Assembly: GCA_963803025.1 (NCBI GenBank)
Contig: CAWDKZ010000009.1
Span: 49,750-113,749 of the forward strand
Length of the DNA: 64,000 bases
Source of the DNA: Bog-793 sp963803025
GTDB lineage: Bacteria > Actinomycetota > Acidimicrobiia > Acidimicrobiales > Bog-793
Direction of reading: 5' to 3'
The position numbers and the translations under genes are program-made. Within the stretch, counting starts at the first letter, position 1. Each line of letters starts with the position of its first letter. The notes beneath the pieces were generated by a model. The model did not search any database and was not told where the DNA came from. It saw only the letters and a program-made list of their open reading frames with translations. Shown piece after piece: positions 24,206-32,802 of the stretch.

Positions 24206-25060
24206 TTAGCGCTCCCCGAGCCCGAACTTCGCCCGCAGGATCGAGTGAAACCGCTTCGGCCCGAACCGCACGATGTGCGCCGGTTGCGGGCTGCCGGAGA
24301 CCTCGACCGCGTCGTCGGGGCTGACCGAAACCACCGTCGACCCGTCGACGACGAGGACCGCGAGAGGCCCTCCTCTGGGCTCGATCCGCACCACCTCGTC
24401 GGGGTCGAGGACGAGCGACCGATCGAACAACATGTGCGGCGAGATCGGCGTGACGATGAGCAAGCGCAACTGCGGCGAGACGATCGGACCCCGCAGCGAC
24501 AGGTTGTAGCCGGTCGATCCGGTCGGCGTCGCGACGATGATCCCGTCGACGACGTAGCTCAGGAACGGATGCCCGGCGATCGTGACGTCGAGCCGGATCG
24601 TGCGCCCCGGCGTCGTCTTCACGACCCCGGCCTCGTTCAGCCCGAACGCCGTGATGTCGTCGCCCCTGGCCCGCACGACGTGGACCTCGAGGACCATTCG
24701 CTCCTCGACCTGGTAGTCGCCGCTGACGAGCCGGGTGAATGCCGCCTCCATTCCCGTGGGCTCGACCTGGGCGAGGTAGCCGAGGCTGCCGAGATTCACG
24801 CCGAGGACGGGGACGCTCCGTCCGACGCTGAACTGCGCGGTCCGCAGCATCGTCCCGTCACCACCGAGGCTGACGGCGAACTCGAACGCGTCGGCCGGCT
24901 TGGTGTCGCCCAGATCCTTCTCGTCGACGTCGACGACGACGTAGCCGCGGCCCTCCCACCATTCCCGGGCCCGGGCCGCCAACGCCGCCGCCTCGGGTCG
25001 GAACGGGTGAACGACGAGAGCTATGCGCCGTTCGGCGGCGGGCGACGGAAGATCTCCCAT
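24206..25060 (-). CDS. nadK: NAD kinase
   Basis: NadK phosphorylates NAD to NADP. The 284-aa protein has the GGDGT motif (VSLGGDGTMLRTAQF), the NE/D motif (FGLNEAGVVKTTPGRT), and the Gly-rich region IIVATPTGSTGYNLSLRGPI. PVLGVNLGSLGYLAQVEP is also diagnostic. It lies directly upstream of recN and probably in the same transcript. Confidence 0.96.
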   Translation of the reverse strand: MGDLPSPAAERRIALVVHPFRPEAAALAARAREWWEGRGYVVVDVDEKDLGDTKPADAFEFAVSLGGDGTMLRTAQFSVGRSVPVLGVNLGSLGYLAQVEPTGMEAAFTRLVSGDYQVEERMVLEVHVVRARGDDITAFGLNEAGVVKTTPGRTIRLDVTIAGHPFLSYVVDGIIVATPTGSTGYNLSLRGPIVSPQLRLLIVTPISPHMLFDRSLVLDPDEVVRIEPRGGPLAVLVVDGSTVVSVSPDDAVEVSGSPQPAHIVRFGPKRFHSILRAKFGLGER

Positions 25061-25189
25061 GCTGTCATCCTCGCGGTGGAACGCGTCCGACGACGCGCCG
25101 GTCTGCGCGCACCGTAGCGCACCGCCTTCTCGAACCCGCCAAGGACCCGTCTCTCGGGAAAGCAGGCAGCCGCGACGTGTTCTCGGCGC

Positions 25190-25705
25190 TCAAGCCTTCT
25201 TCCCCGCAGCCTTGCTGGGCGCGGTCTTCTTCGCGGCAACCTTCTTCGGCGCGGCCGTCTTCGCCGGAGCAGTGCTGGCGGCCTTCTTGGCCGGGGCTCT
25301 CTTGGCCGGGGCCTTCTTGGCCGCGCTCTTTGCCGCCGCCTTCTTCGCGCCGGCCGCGCCGGCTCGCTGGGCACGGTTCGAACCGAAGTACTCGCCGACG
25401 AGCGCCACGAGGCGCTCGAGGAACTCGCCGATCTCGTCACGCCGCGTCGAAGAGAAGGAGTCGAACTCCCGGCGAATCTCGGAGCGGACGAGTTCGCTGA
25501 ACCGATCGACGCTCCTTTTCGAACGGGCACGCAACTCGTCGAGGAGCTCCTCGACGCGTTCCCGACTCTTGCCTTCTCCGCGCAGCAGTTCGCCGATGAT
25601 CCTCTCGAGCTCGGGCCGGCTCATCTTGGAACATGAGACGGTCGACTCGACATAACGCCGGACACTGTCTTTGATTGATTCTTTACCGCCCGAATCTGGT
25701 TCCAT
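25190..25705 (-). CDS. Lys/Ala-tailed coiled-coil protein (histone H1-like tail)
   Basis: This 171-aa protein has a charged helical N-terminal part (SRPELERIIGELLRGEGKSR, RVEELLDELRARS, SEIRREFDSF, EIGEFLERLVALVGEYFG), similar in style to phasin- or PHA-granule-associated helical proteins. It is followed by a ~50-residue tail of repeated Ala-Lys-Pro motifs (KKAAAKSAAKKAPAKRAPA and on). Such tails bind DNA in H1-like and HupB proteins, so a nucleoid-associated role is plausible. No HU fold is visible. It stands alone between the HAD gene and nadK. Function is not established. Confidence 0.75.
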   Translation of the reverse strand: MEPDSGGKESIKDSVRRYVESTVSCSKMSRPELERIIGELLRGEGKSRERVEELLDELRARSKRSVDRFSELVRSEIRREFDSFSSTRRDEIGEFLERLVALVGEYFGSNRAQRAGAAGAKKAAAKSAAKKAPAKRAPAKKAASTAPAKTAAPKKVAAKKTAPSKAAGKKA

Positions 25706-25753
25706 ATTCCCAGCGTACCGTCGATCACCCAGGAAACGACGGCGCGCGCACGC

Positions 25754-26527
25754 TTACCCGATGAGGTCGACGAGCTGCGCGAGGTCCCGCGCCTCGTGAT
25801 CCGGCGCCGGATCGATCGGATCGTGATCGGCCGGCGTCACGCCGGAGAGCACGAGCCCGAACTCCGCCCCGAGCCGACGGGCGAAGGCCCCGTCGGTCGA
25901 GAGCCGGTCGCCGATCATGAGGTCGACCCGTCCGAGGCGACGGCGCACGAGCTCGGCTGCCGGTTCGTGCGGCTTGCCCGCCACGACCGGGTCGACGTGG
26001 CTCGCCACGGTGACGGCGGCGAGGAGGGAACCGCCGCCGGGCAGTTCGCCCGCCGGGGTCGGATACGTCGCGTCGCTGTTCGTGCCGATGAGCCGCGCGC
26101 CGTTGCCGACGGCGGCCATCGCCCGTGCCAGCCGGCCGTAGTCGAACGCCGGGTCGATCCCGACGACGACCAGGTCGAACCCCGCGCTCTCCCCCGGCCC
26201 GTCGCACGCCACGACGCTGAGACCTCGCTCGCCGAGGGCCTCGGCGATCCCGGGACCACCGACGACGAGTGCCCTTTCACCGGGGACGCCGAGTGTCCCC
26301 GCGGCCTGCGCCGAGCTGAGCACGAGCTCGGGGGTCGTCGTCACGCCCATCTGCCCGAGTTTGGCCACGTTGTCGGCGACGGTCGGGAAGGAGTTGTTCG
26401 TGAAGTAGGCGACACGATGACCCGCGGCGCTGAGGCGCCCGAGCGCGGCCGCCGCGCCGGCGACCGGCTCCTCGGCGCGCCAGACAACGCCGTCGAGGTC
26501 GACAAGGATCGACAACTGCTTCGACAT
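25754..26527 (-). CDS. HAD-superfamily phosphatase, NagD-like (subfamily IIA)
   Basis: This 257-aa HAD phosphatase has motif I LVDLDGVVW (DxD nucleophile and acid/base), motif II FTNNSFP (Thr/Asn), the Lys of motif III in VVAGKPHEPAAELV and motif IV LMIGDRLSTDGAFARRLG. The C2A-type cap fits 4-nitrophenylphosphatase or phosphoglycolate phosphatase-like enzymes of the NagD group; the substrate is unknown. I chose ATG 26527, with GGAGG 9 bp upstream; ATG 26536 would touch that site. Confidence 0.9.
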   Translation of the reverse strand: MSKQLSILVDLDGVVWRAEEPVAGAAAALGRLSAAGHRVAYFTNNSFPTVADNVAKLGQMGVTTTPELVLSSAQAAGTLGVPGERALVVGGPGIAEALGERGLSVVACDGPGESAGFDLVVVGIDPAFDYGRLARAMAAVGNGARLIGTNSDATYPTPAGELPGGGSLLAAVTVASHVDPVVAGKPHEPAAELVRRRLGRVDLMIGDRLSTDGAFARRLGAEFGLVLSGVTPADHDPIDPAPDHEARDLAQLVDLIG

Positions 26528-27236
26528 GGCGGCCATCCTCCCATCGGCGCGCCCCCAGCGAGAAGAGCACCCCCGAACCGAAGCCGCGGCGCGCCGACCG
26601 GCGACGACGTCGAAACAGTGTCACCGCAGTGGTTCTGCACCCGCGCCTCGCCGTCGACGAATCTGGAACGGGTCGTCCGAGGCGCGCATCCCGCGACTCC
26701 GGATCGACATCTTCACCGTCGAGCGAGTTTCCGGCGAACCGATCGACCCGAGTGCTCGCGACAACGAGACCGTCGCCGGAGCGGCCGTCGGTCGCGACCA
26801 TCACCTGACGGTCACGTGCGCGGCGAGCCCACGAGCGGTCCGATCTGCGGACGGCGAGCGTCGACGGACTGTGGCTCGACGTTCGCCGCGACCCTGGTGG
26901 GATGCTCCCCGCAGACGGGACGCGCCGCGCCCCGCGGCGGTTTCTGCGGGATCGCCGCGCGCCTTCGCCAGGTCATCGCGTCGTCCACCGATCTCGACGG
27001 CACGGTTTGCCCGACCGGGCGTGTCGGCCAGGCGCCGCGACGGGAGATCCATCCCACCGCGCTGCCCAGAAGTTACGGTGTGCCCGTCACGGACACGAGC
27101 ATGAGACCGGGGCCGTGCGGCGCCCGCGTCTCCCCTCCAGATCCGTGCTGTGTAGAACGCGGTCCTGTTGCTCCTCGAGTCTCGTGGGCGGCAGGGGTCA
27201 GCTTTCGGCGCGGCGCCCGCGGGGAAGGAACAGCGC
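26528..27236. other. Gap of ~700 bp without a recognisable gene
   Basis: Several frames are open on both strands, as expected at this GC, but none shows a domain, a good ribosome-binding site or coherent composition. It probably holds the divergent promoters of the HAD and ROK genes and may be the remnant of a lost gene. The end (27218-27230) has the GGGGAAGGA site for the ROK gene. Confidence 0.4.
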
Positions 27237-28109
27237 GTGGCTTGGTTCGGTGCGGTGGATCTCGGCGGGACCAACTGCAGGTACGCCGTGGGGGACGGCG
27301 CCAACTCGTTCGTGGCCAGGGGCAGTTGCGGGACGGGAGACGATCCGGCTTCGACGGTGGGGAGGATCGACAGCTGGTTCCGCGCACAGGGCAGGGCCCT
27401 CGACGCGCTCGGTGTGGCGTCCTTTGGGCCGCTCGACGTCCTCGCCGGGCGGATCGCGGTCACGCCGAAGCACGGTTGGCAGGGGTTTCCACTCCGCGAC
27501 GAACTCGCGCACGCACTGGCGGTTCCTGTGGCGCTCGACACCGATGTCAGGGCCTCGGTCCTAGCGGAATGGTCCCTCGGAGCGGCCCAGGGTCTCGATG
27601 ACGTTCTCTACATCACGGTCGGGACGGGCATCGGGGTGGGGGCGATCGTCGCGGGACACCTGATTCGCGGCGCGAGACACCCCGAGATGGGGCACATGCG
27701 GATCCCCCAGCGCCGGGACGATCCCTGGCAGGGATCCTGTGATTTCCACGGCAACTGCTGGGAGGGTTTGGCCTCCGGCTCCGCGTTGTCGGCGCGTTAC
27801 GGGATACCGGCGACAAAGTTGCGAGACGGTGCGGCCTGGCAGCTCGAAACGGAGTACCTCGCCCTCGGCATCAACAACTTGATCTGCGTCTGCCGGCCGC
27901 AGCGGATCGTCATCGGCGGCGGCGTGCTGCGCCAGCCGGGACTCCTGGACGGGATCCGCTCGGCGGTCGCCGAGCTGCTCGACGCTTCGTACTTCCCGGA
28001 GGCCACCGACCTCGCGGAGATCCTCGTCGCTCCCGGACTCGACGAGGATTCCGGTTTGTTGGGGGGCCTGTTGCTTGCCCAGCAGCTGAACCCCGGCCCA
28101 CCCGGATAG
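27237..28109 (+). CDS. ROK-family sugar kinase (fructokinase-like)
   Basis: This 290-aa ROK kinase would phosphorylate a hexose with ATP. It shows the ATP-binding DLGGTNCRYAVGD, the catalytic Asp in LDTDVRASVLAEW, the ROK signature TVGTGIGVGAIV, and a zinc site HPEMGHMRI...CDFHGNCWEGLASG typical of BsFRK-type fructokinases. A third Gly motif (IVIGGGVLRQPGLL) follows. GTG 27237 has AAGGA 8 bp upstream. It is not tightly linked to other sugar genes, so the substrate is uncertain. Confidence 0.9.
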   Translation: MAWFGAVDLGGTNCRYAVGDGANSFVARGSCGTGDDPASTVGRIDSWFRAQGRALDALGVASFGPLDVLAGRIAVTPKHGWQGFPLRDELAHALAVPVALDTDVRASVLAEWSLGAAQGLDDVLYITVGTGIGVGAIVAGHLIRGARHPEMGHMRIPQRRDDPWQGSCDFHGNCWEGLASGSALSARYGIPATKLRDGAAWQLETEYLALGINNLICVCRPQRIVIGGGVLRQPGLLDGIRSAVAELLDASYFPEATDLAEILVAPGLDEDSGLLGGLLLAQQLNPGPPG

Positions 28110-28499
28110 GCACGGCCGCCTCGGCTGGCGGTGACGATCTGCCCGGCGCCGCGACCGTGCGCCCGGTTCACGGCCAGCTCCCCGAAGACCTCGATCCGTG
28201 GTTCGGACCGGACTTCCTCGCCCGGCCGAGCAGCGGAGGCCGCGGCGACGCCGCGCGCGGGAGCCCGACCGCGCTGCGGGACCTTCCGCTCGGCGGGCAC
28301 GCCGCGCCGTCGCCCCTGGTGGGGCGGAGCGCCCGGGAAGCCGGCCGGCGATTCCCCACGAGGCGCGCTGCGGACCATCGTCTCGGCCGCGGGTCCGGGT
28401 GGGGACGGCCGATGGAACTTGGACCAACAAGTGTCGGACCGTCGCTCGCCGTGGCCGGAGCGTTGGGGTGGCGGGGAGCCGCTGTGCTACGCAGGTGCC
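28110..28499. other. Gap of ~390 bp without a recognisable gene
   Basis: Open frames run through it on both strands, including one continuous with the DUF1015 gene, but translations are Arg/Pro/Gly-rich and without similarity to the family. I see no hairpin or start site that stands out. It probably carries the DUF1015 promoter. Confidence 0.4.
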
Positions 28500-29711
28500 G
28501 TGCCCCGCTTCGAACCGTTTCGTGGACTGCGCTACAGCGCGGCCGCGGCGCCCTTCGCTGACCTCATCGCACCGCCCTACGACGTCGTCGACGCCGCGGA
28601 GCGCAGCCGGCTCGCCGAACGCAGCCCCTACAACGCGATCCACGTCGAGCTCCCCGCGCCCGACGCGGCCCGTGGCCTCGACCGTTACCGGGTCGCCGCG
28701 GCGTTGTTCGAGGCGTGGCGGGCCGAGGGGGTGCTCGTGCGCGACCCGTCACCCTCGCTCTACGTCTACAAGATGAGCTACCTCGACGACGCCGGTCGGC
28801 CGCGCGGAACGACGGGGGTCATCGGCGCCCTCGGCCTCGAGCCCTTCGGCGGCGCCGTCGTGCCGCATGAACAGACGATGGCCGCCCCCGGCAGGGACCG
28901 CCTCGATCTGCTGCGCGCCTGCCGGGTCAATTGCTCGCCGATCTGGGGGCTCTCGCTCGCCCCGGGTCTCACGGCGGCCTGTACGGCGGTGATCGAGCGG
29001 TCCCGCGAGCACGTGGCGGCGACCGACGACGAGGCGACGGAGCACGAGATGTGGCGCGTCGACGACGAATCGGCGCTCCGTTCGATCGCCACCCTCGTCG
29101 CCCCCGAGCCGGTCGTCATCGCCGACGGCCACCACCGTCACGAGACGGCGGACCGCTACCGCGCCGAGTGCCCGGCACGCCACGCGGACACGCCCGACGG
29201 CTGCGACTCCATCATGGCGTTCGTCGCCGAGCTCGCCCCGGCCGAGCTCGCGCTACACGCCATCCACCGGCTCGTGTCCGGGCTGCCGGACGGCTTCGAT
29301 CTTCTCGGGGCCCTCGCCCGCTGCTTCCGCCTCGAGCCCGTGACGGCTGACCTGGACGCCCTCACCGGGCAGATGGCGACCCGGGGCACCGCGGCGCTCG
29401 TCACCGCGTGCGGGGCGTGGCTCCTTCTCCCGAGAACAGACGAGCCGGCGCGGCGCGGCGCACCCGATTCCCGCCGGGTCGACGCGGCGCTCGCCGCGCT
29501 CCCGCCCCACAGGACCGACCACGAGCACGGCACGGGTCGCTGTCTCGACGCCGTGCGGGCTGGACGCGCCCAGGCCGCCGCGCTCGTGCGGCCGGCGACG
29601 GTCGATCAGCTCGCCGAGACGGTGCGCGCGGGCGGGAGAATGCCGCCGAAGTCGACGTATTTCCACCCGAAACCCCGCACCGGCTTCGTCTTCCGCCCGC
29701 TCGACCGCTGA
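28500..29711 (+). CDS. DUF1015 family protein (SerK-like)
   Basis: This 403-aa protein belongs to DUF1015. A member from Thermococcus (SerK) phosphorylates free serine, and other members may do likewise; activity here is inferred. Family hallmarks visible are FRGLRYSAAAAPFADLIAPPYDVV at the start (shown in two parts: FRGLRYSAAAAPF, ADLIAPPYDVV), SPYNAIHVELP, YVYKMSYLD, VVPHEQTM, VIADGHHRHETADRYR and the C-terminal PPKSTYFHPKP. GTG 28500 is used because upstream sequence lacks similarity. It is convergent with korB across 22 bp. Confidence 0.9.
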   Translation: MPRFEPFRGLRYSAAAAPFADLIAPPYDVVDAAERSRLAERSPYNAIHVELPAPDAARGLDRYRVAAALFEAWRAEGVLVRDPSPSLYVYKMSYLDDAGRPRGTTGVIGALGLEPFGGAVVPHEQTMAAPGRDRLDLLRACRVNCSPIWGLSLAPGLTAACTAVIERSREHVAATDDEATEHEMWRVDDESALRSIATLVAPEPVVIADGHHRHETADRYRAECPARHADTPDGCDSIMAFVAELAPAELALHAIHRLVSGLPDGFDLLGALARCFRLEPVTADLDALTGQMATRGTAALVTACGAWLLLPRTDEPARRGAPDSRRVDAALAALPPHRTDHEHGTGRCLDAVRAGRAQAAALVRPATVDQLAETVRAGGRMPPKSTYFHPKPRTGFVFRPLDR

Positions 29712-29733
29712 GGGTCTTGCCGCCGGTCGCCTC

Positions 29734-30756
29734 TCAGGCGACGGTCCAGGTGGTCCCGGATCGCAAGAGCGCGGCGAGGTCCCCGCCGCCCTTCTGTCGC
29801 GCGACCTCGGCGATCTGAGCCTCCAAGAGCGCGCCGTAGTGCGGCCGGGCGATCGCGCGGAACACTCCGATCGGCGTCGGCTCGAACGGCCCCCGGGCGA
29901 GCCGGGAGAGCAGAAAGGCCACCCCCGGGTTCTCCCGGGCCTCGTCGTGGACGAGGAGGGCGTCCTCGCCGACGTCCGCGACCTCGACAATCTCGAGCGT
30001 CCCGTCGCGACGGAGCACGACGCCGTGCTCGCCTTCGGCGCCGAAACGGATCGGCTTGCCGTGCTCGAGCGGGATGAGCATGTCGGCCCGGGCCTCCTTG
30101 CCGCTCACCTTCTCGAAGGCACCGTCGTTGAAGACGTTGCAGTTCTGGTAGATCTCGACGAAGGCAGAACCCTCGTGCTCGTAGGCCCGCCGGAAGATCT
30201 CCATCATGTGCTTGCGGTCGAGGTCGTGGGTCCGCGCGACGAACGAGGCCTCGGCGCCGAGCGCCACCGACAACGGGTTGAACGGCGTGTCGAGCGAGCC
30301 GAACGGCGACGACTTCGTCACCTTGCCGACCTCCGAGGTCGGCGAGAACTGGCCCTTGGTGAGCCCGTAGATCTCGTTGTTGAACATGAGGATCGTGAAG
30401 TTGACGTTGCGCCGCAGGGCGTGGATGAGGTGGTTGCCGCCGATCGAGAGGGCGTCGCCGTCGCCCGAGATCACCCAGACGTCGAGGTCCGGGCGACTGA
30501 GCGCGAGCCCCGTCGCGATCGCCGGTGCCCGGCCGTGGATCGAGTGCAGGCCGTAGGTGTTCATGTAGTACGGGAAGCGCGCCGCGCAGCCGATCCCCGA
30601 GACGAACACGGTGCTCTCGCGCTTCGCCCCGAGCTCGGGCAGCAAGAACTGCATCGCGGCGAGGATCGAGTAATCGCCGCAGCCCGGGCACCACCGCACC
30701 TCCTGGTCGCTCGCCCAGTCCTTCCTCGTGGTGGGGGGAGCCGCGGCGTCGGTCAT
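29734..30756 (-). CDS. korB: 2-oxoacid:ferredoxin oxidoreductase, beta subunit (KorB type)
   Basis: KorB holds thiamine diphosphate and the iron-sulfur centre of an enzyme that reversibly converts 2-oxoglutarate (or a similar acid) to acyl-CoA with ferredoxin. The 340-aa protein shows VRWCPGCGDYSILAAMQ (CxxC), GIGCAARFPYYMNTYGLH (third Cys), HGRAPAIATGLAL and the ThDP motif GDGDALSIGGNH...NNEIYGLTKGQ. It resembles the actinobacterial KorB. It lies 25 bp downstream of korA. Confidence 0.93.
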   Translation of the reverse strand: MTDAAAPPTTRKDWASDQEVRWCPGCGDYSILAAMQFLLPELGAKRESTVFVSGIGCAARFPYYMNTYGLHSIHGRAPAIATGLALSRPDLDVWVISGDGDALSIGGNHLIHALRRNVNFTILMFNNEIYGLTKGQFSPTSEVGKVTKSSPFGSLDTPFNPLSVALGAEASFVARTHDLDRKHMMEIFRRAYEHEGSAFVEIYQNCNVFNDGAFEKVSGKEARADMLIPLEHGKPIRFGAEGEHGVVLRRDGTLEIVEVADVGEDALLVHDEARENPGVAFLLSRLARGPFEPTPIGVFRAIARPHYGALLEAQIAEVARQKGGGDLAALLRSGTTWTVA

Positions 30757-30781
30757 CGGGTGGCCTCTCGTTCCCTCTCGC

Positions 30782-32710
30782 TCACGCCAGCGCCAGGAGA
30801 TCGCTGATCGCCCGTTCGACCTCGGCGATGCGGAAAGGCATGCCGCGGACGGCGGACAGCGTCACGGCGTCGACGAGGAACTGCGCCCGGACGAGCCCGG
30901 CGAGCTGGCCGAGATTGTTCTCCGGGACGAGGACCCGGCGATAGCGGCCGAGCACCTCGCCGAGGTTCGCCGGGAAGGGGTTGACGTGCACGAGGTGGGC
31001 CTGGGCGACGCTGCCGTGGCGGGCGCGGATCCGTTTCACCGCTGCGGCGTTCGCCCCGTAGGTCGATCCCCAGCCGAGGACGAGGAGCTCCGCCCTGTCG
31101 GGGTCGTCGACCTCGACGGGCGGGATGTCCGTCGCGATGCCGGCCACCTTGGCGGCGCGCAGCCGCACCATCCGGTCGTGGTTGTCGGGGTCGTAGGAGA
31201 CGTCGCCGGAGCCGTCGGCCTTCTCGATGCCCCCGAGGCGGTGCTCGAGACCCGGCGTGCCCGGCACGGCCCAGGGTCGGGCGAGGGTCGCGGGATCCCT
31301 CAGGTAGGGCCAGAACGTCGACACCCCGTCGTCGGTGTGGTTGGGGTGTTGCGCGAACTCGACGCCGATCTGGGGCAGCTCGGCGACGTCTGGGACCCGC
31401 CAGGGCTCGGAGCCGTTGGCCAGGTAGCCGTCGGAGAGCAGGAACACCGGCGTGCGGTACTTGAGGGCGATCCGTGCCGCCTCGATCGCCGCCTCGAAGC
31501 AGTGACCGGGGGTGCGTGCCGCGACGACCGGCACGGGCGCCTCGCCGTGGCGGCCGTGCATCGCGAGCAGCAGGTCGCTCTGTTCGGTCTTGGTCGGCAG
31601 TCCCGTCGAGGGTCCGCCGCGTTGCACGTCGACGATGACGAGCGGCAGCTCCAGTGAGACGGCGAGACCGATCGTCTCGCTCATGAGGTCGATCCCCGGC
31701 CCGCTCGTCGTCGTCACGCCGAGCGAGCCGCCGAAGGACGCGCCGAGGGCCGCGCCGGCCCCGGCGATCTCGTCCTCGGCCTGGAAGGTGACGATGCCGA
31801 AGTGCTTCTGCTTGGCGAGCTCGTGCAGGAGCTCCGAAGCGGGCGTGATCGGGTAGGCGCCGAGGAAGAGCCGGAGCCCCGACAGCTGCGAGGCGGCGAC
31901 GAGCCCCCAGGCGAGCGCGGTGTTGCCGGTGATGTTCGTGTACTCGCCGGGGCCGAGCTCGGAGGCGGGGACCCGGTAGGACGAGTCGAACAGCTCGGCC
32001 GTCTCACCGAAGTTGTAGCCGGCCTTGAACGCCAGCGTGTTCGCCTCGACGACGAGTGGTTTGGCCCCGTAACGGGCGACGATCCACTCGAGCGTCGTGC
32101 CGGTCGGCCGGTTGTAGAGCCACGAGATGATCCCGAGGGCGAAGAAGTTCTTGCTCCGCTCGGCGTCACGGCGCTTGGCGTTGGTCGGCTCGCAGGCCTT
32201 CAGGGTGAGCGAGGTCATCGGGATCTCGTAGACGCGGAACCCCGAGAGGCTCCTGTCGGCGAGCGGGTTCGAGACGTACCCCGCCTTCTCGAGCGAGCGC
32301 TCGTCGAAGGCGTCGGAGTTGACGATCAACGTGCCGCCCTTGGCGAGGTCGGCGATGTTCGTCCGCAACGCCGCCGGGTTCATCGCCACGAGCACGTTCG
32401 GCTCGTCGCCCGGCGTCAAGATGTCGTAGGCGGCGATCTGCACCTGGAAGGCGGACACCCCGGGCAGCGTGCCGGCGGGGGCGCGGATCTCGGCCGGGAA
32501 GTCAGGGAGGGTCGCGAGGTCGTTGCCGAACACGGCGCTCTCGGCCGTGAACCGGTCACCGGTCACCTGCATGCCGTCGCCCGAGTCCCCGGCGAACCGG
32601 ATGACGACACTCTCCAGCGTGCGGACTTTGTGTCCGCCCGGGTGGCCGACGGTGTCGCTCAAAGCGGTGTGCCTGTCTTCACGGATCAGGCCACCATCGT
32701 ACTGGCGCAC
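30782..32710 (-). CDS. korA: 2-oxoacid:ferredoxin oxidoreductase, fused gamma-alpha subunit (KorA type)
   Basis: This is the fused gamma/alpha subunit of the same enzyme (642 aa from the GTG at 32710). The gamma domain (VIRFAGDSGDGMQVTGDRF, AEIRAPAGTLPGVSAFQ) takes residues ~30-215, and the alpha pyrimidine-binding domain follows (NTALAWGLVAASQLSGL, YPITPASELLHELAK, VTTTSGPGIDLMSETIGLA). The C-terminal transketolase-like region includes ELLVLGWGSTYG and LVHVNPFPANLGEVL. The start is uncertain: homology begins near residue 30 and a TTG at 32659 is an alternative. The oxygen-tolerant actinobacterial KorAB replaces or bypasses 2-oxoglutarate dehydrogenase. Confidence 0.93.
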   Translation of the reverse strand: MRQYDGGLIREDRHTALSDTVGHPGGHKVRTLESVVIRFAGDSGDGMQVTGDRFTAESAVFGNDLATLPDFPAEIRAPAGTLPGVSAFQVQIAAYDILTPGDEPNVLVAMNPAALRTNIADLAKGGTLIVNSDAFDERSLEKAGYVSNPLADRSLSGFRVYEIPMTSLTLKACEPTNAKRRDAERSKNFFALGIISWLYNRPTGTTLEWIVARYGAKPLVVEANTLAFKAGYNFGETAELFDSSYRVPASELGPGEYTNITGNTALAWGLVAASQLSGLRLFLGAYPITPASELLHELAKQKHFGIVTFQAEDEIAGAGAALGASFGGSLGVTTTSGPGIDLMSETIGLAVSLELPLVIVDVQRGGPSTGLPTKTEQSDLLLAMHGRHGEAPVPVVAARTPGHCFEAAIEAARIALKYRTPVFLLSDGYLANGSEPWRVPDVAELPQIGVEFAQHPNHTDDGVSTFWPYLRDPATLARPWAVPGTPGLEHRLGGIEKADGSGDVSYDPDNHDRMVRLRAAKVAGIATDIPPVEVDDPDRAELLVLGWGSTYGANAAAVKRIRARHGSVAQAHLVHVNPFPANLGEVLGRYRRVLVPENNLGQLAGLVRAQFLVDAVTLSAVRGMPFRIAEVERAISDLLALA

Positions 32711-32802
32711 CCGAACTATCCCGGTTCACACCCCGCGCTCAGGCGAGCGTGACCGACCCGTCCAGATAGACGTCCTGGACGGCGGCGTCTCTCGACCGGC
32801 TG

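Noticed and set aside
25200..25345. Short repeats that could suggest a CRISPR or tandem array
   Set aside because: They are codon-level Lys/Ala/Pro repeats of the protein tail, with no constant repeat-spacer spacing.
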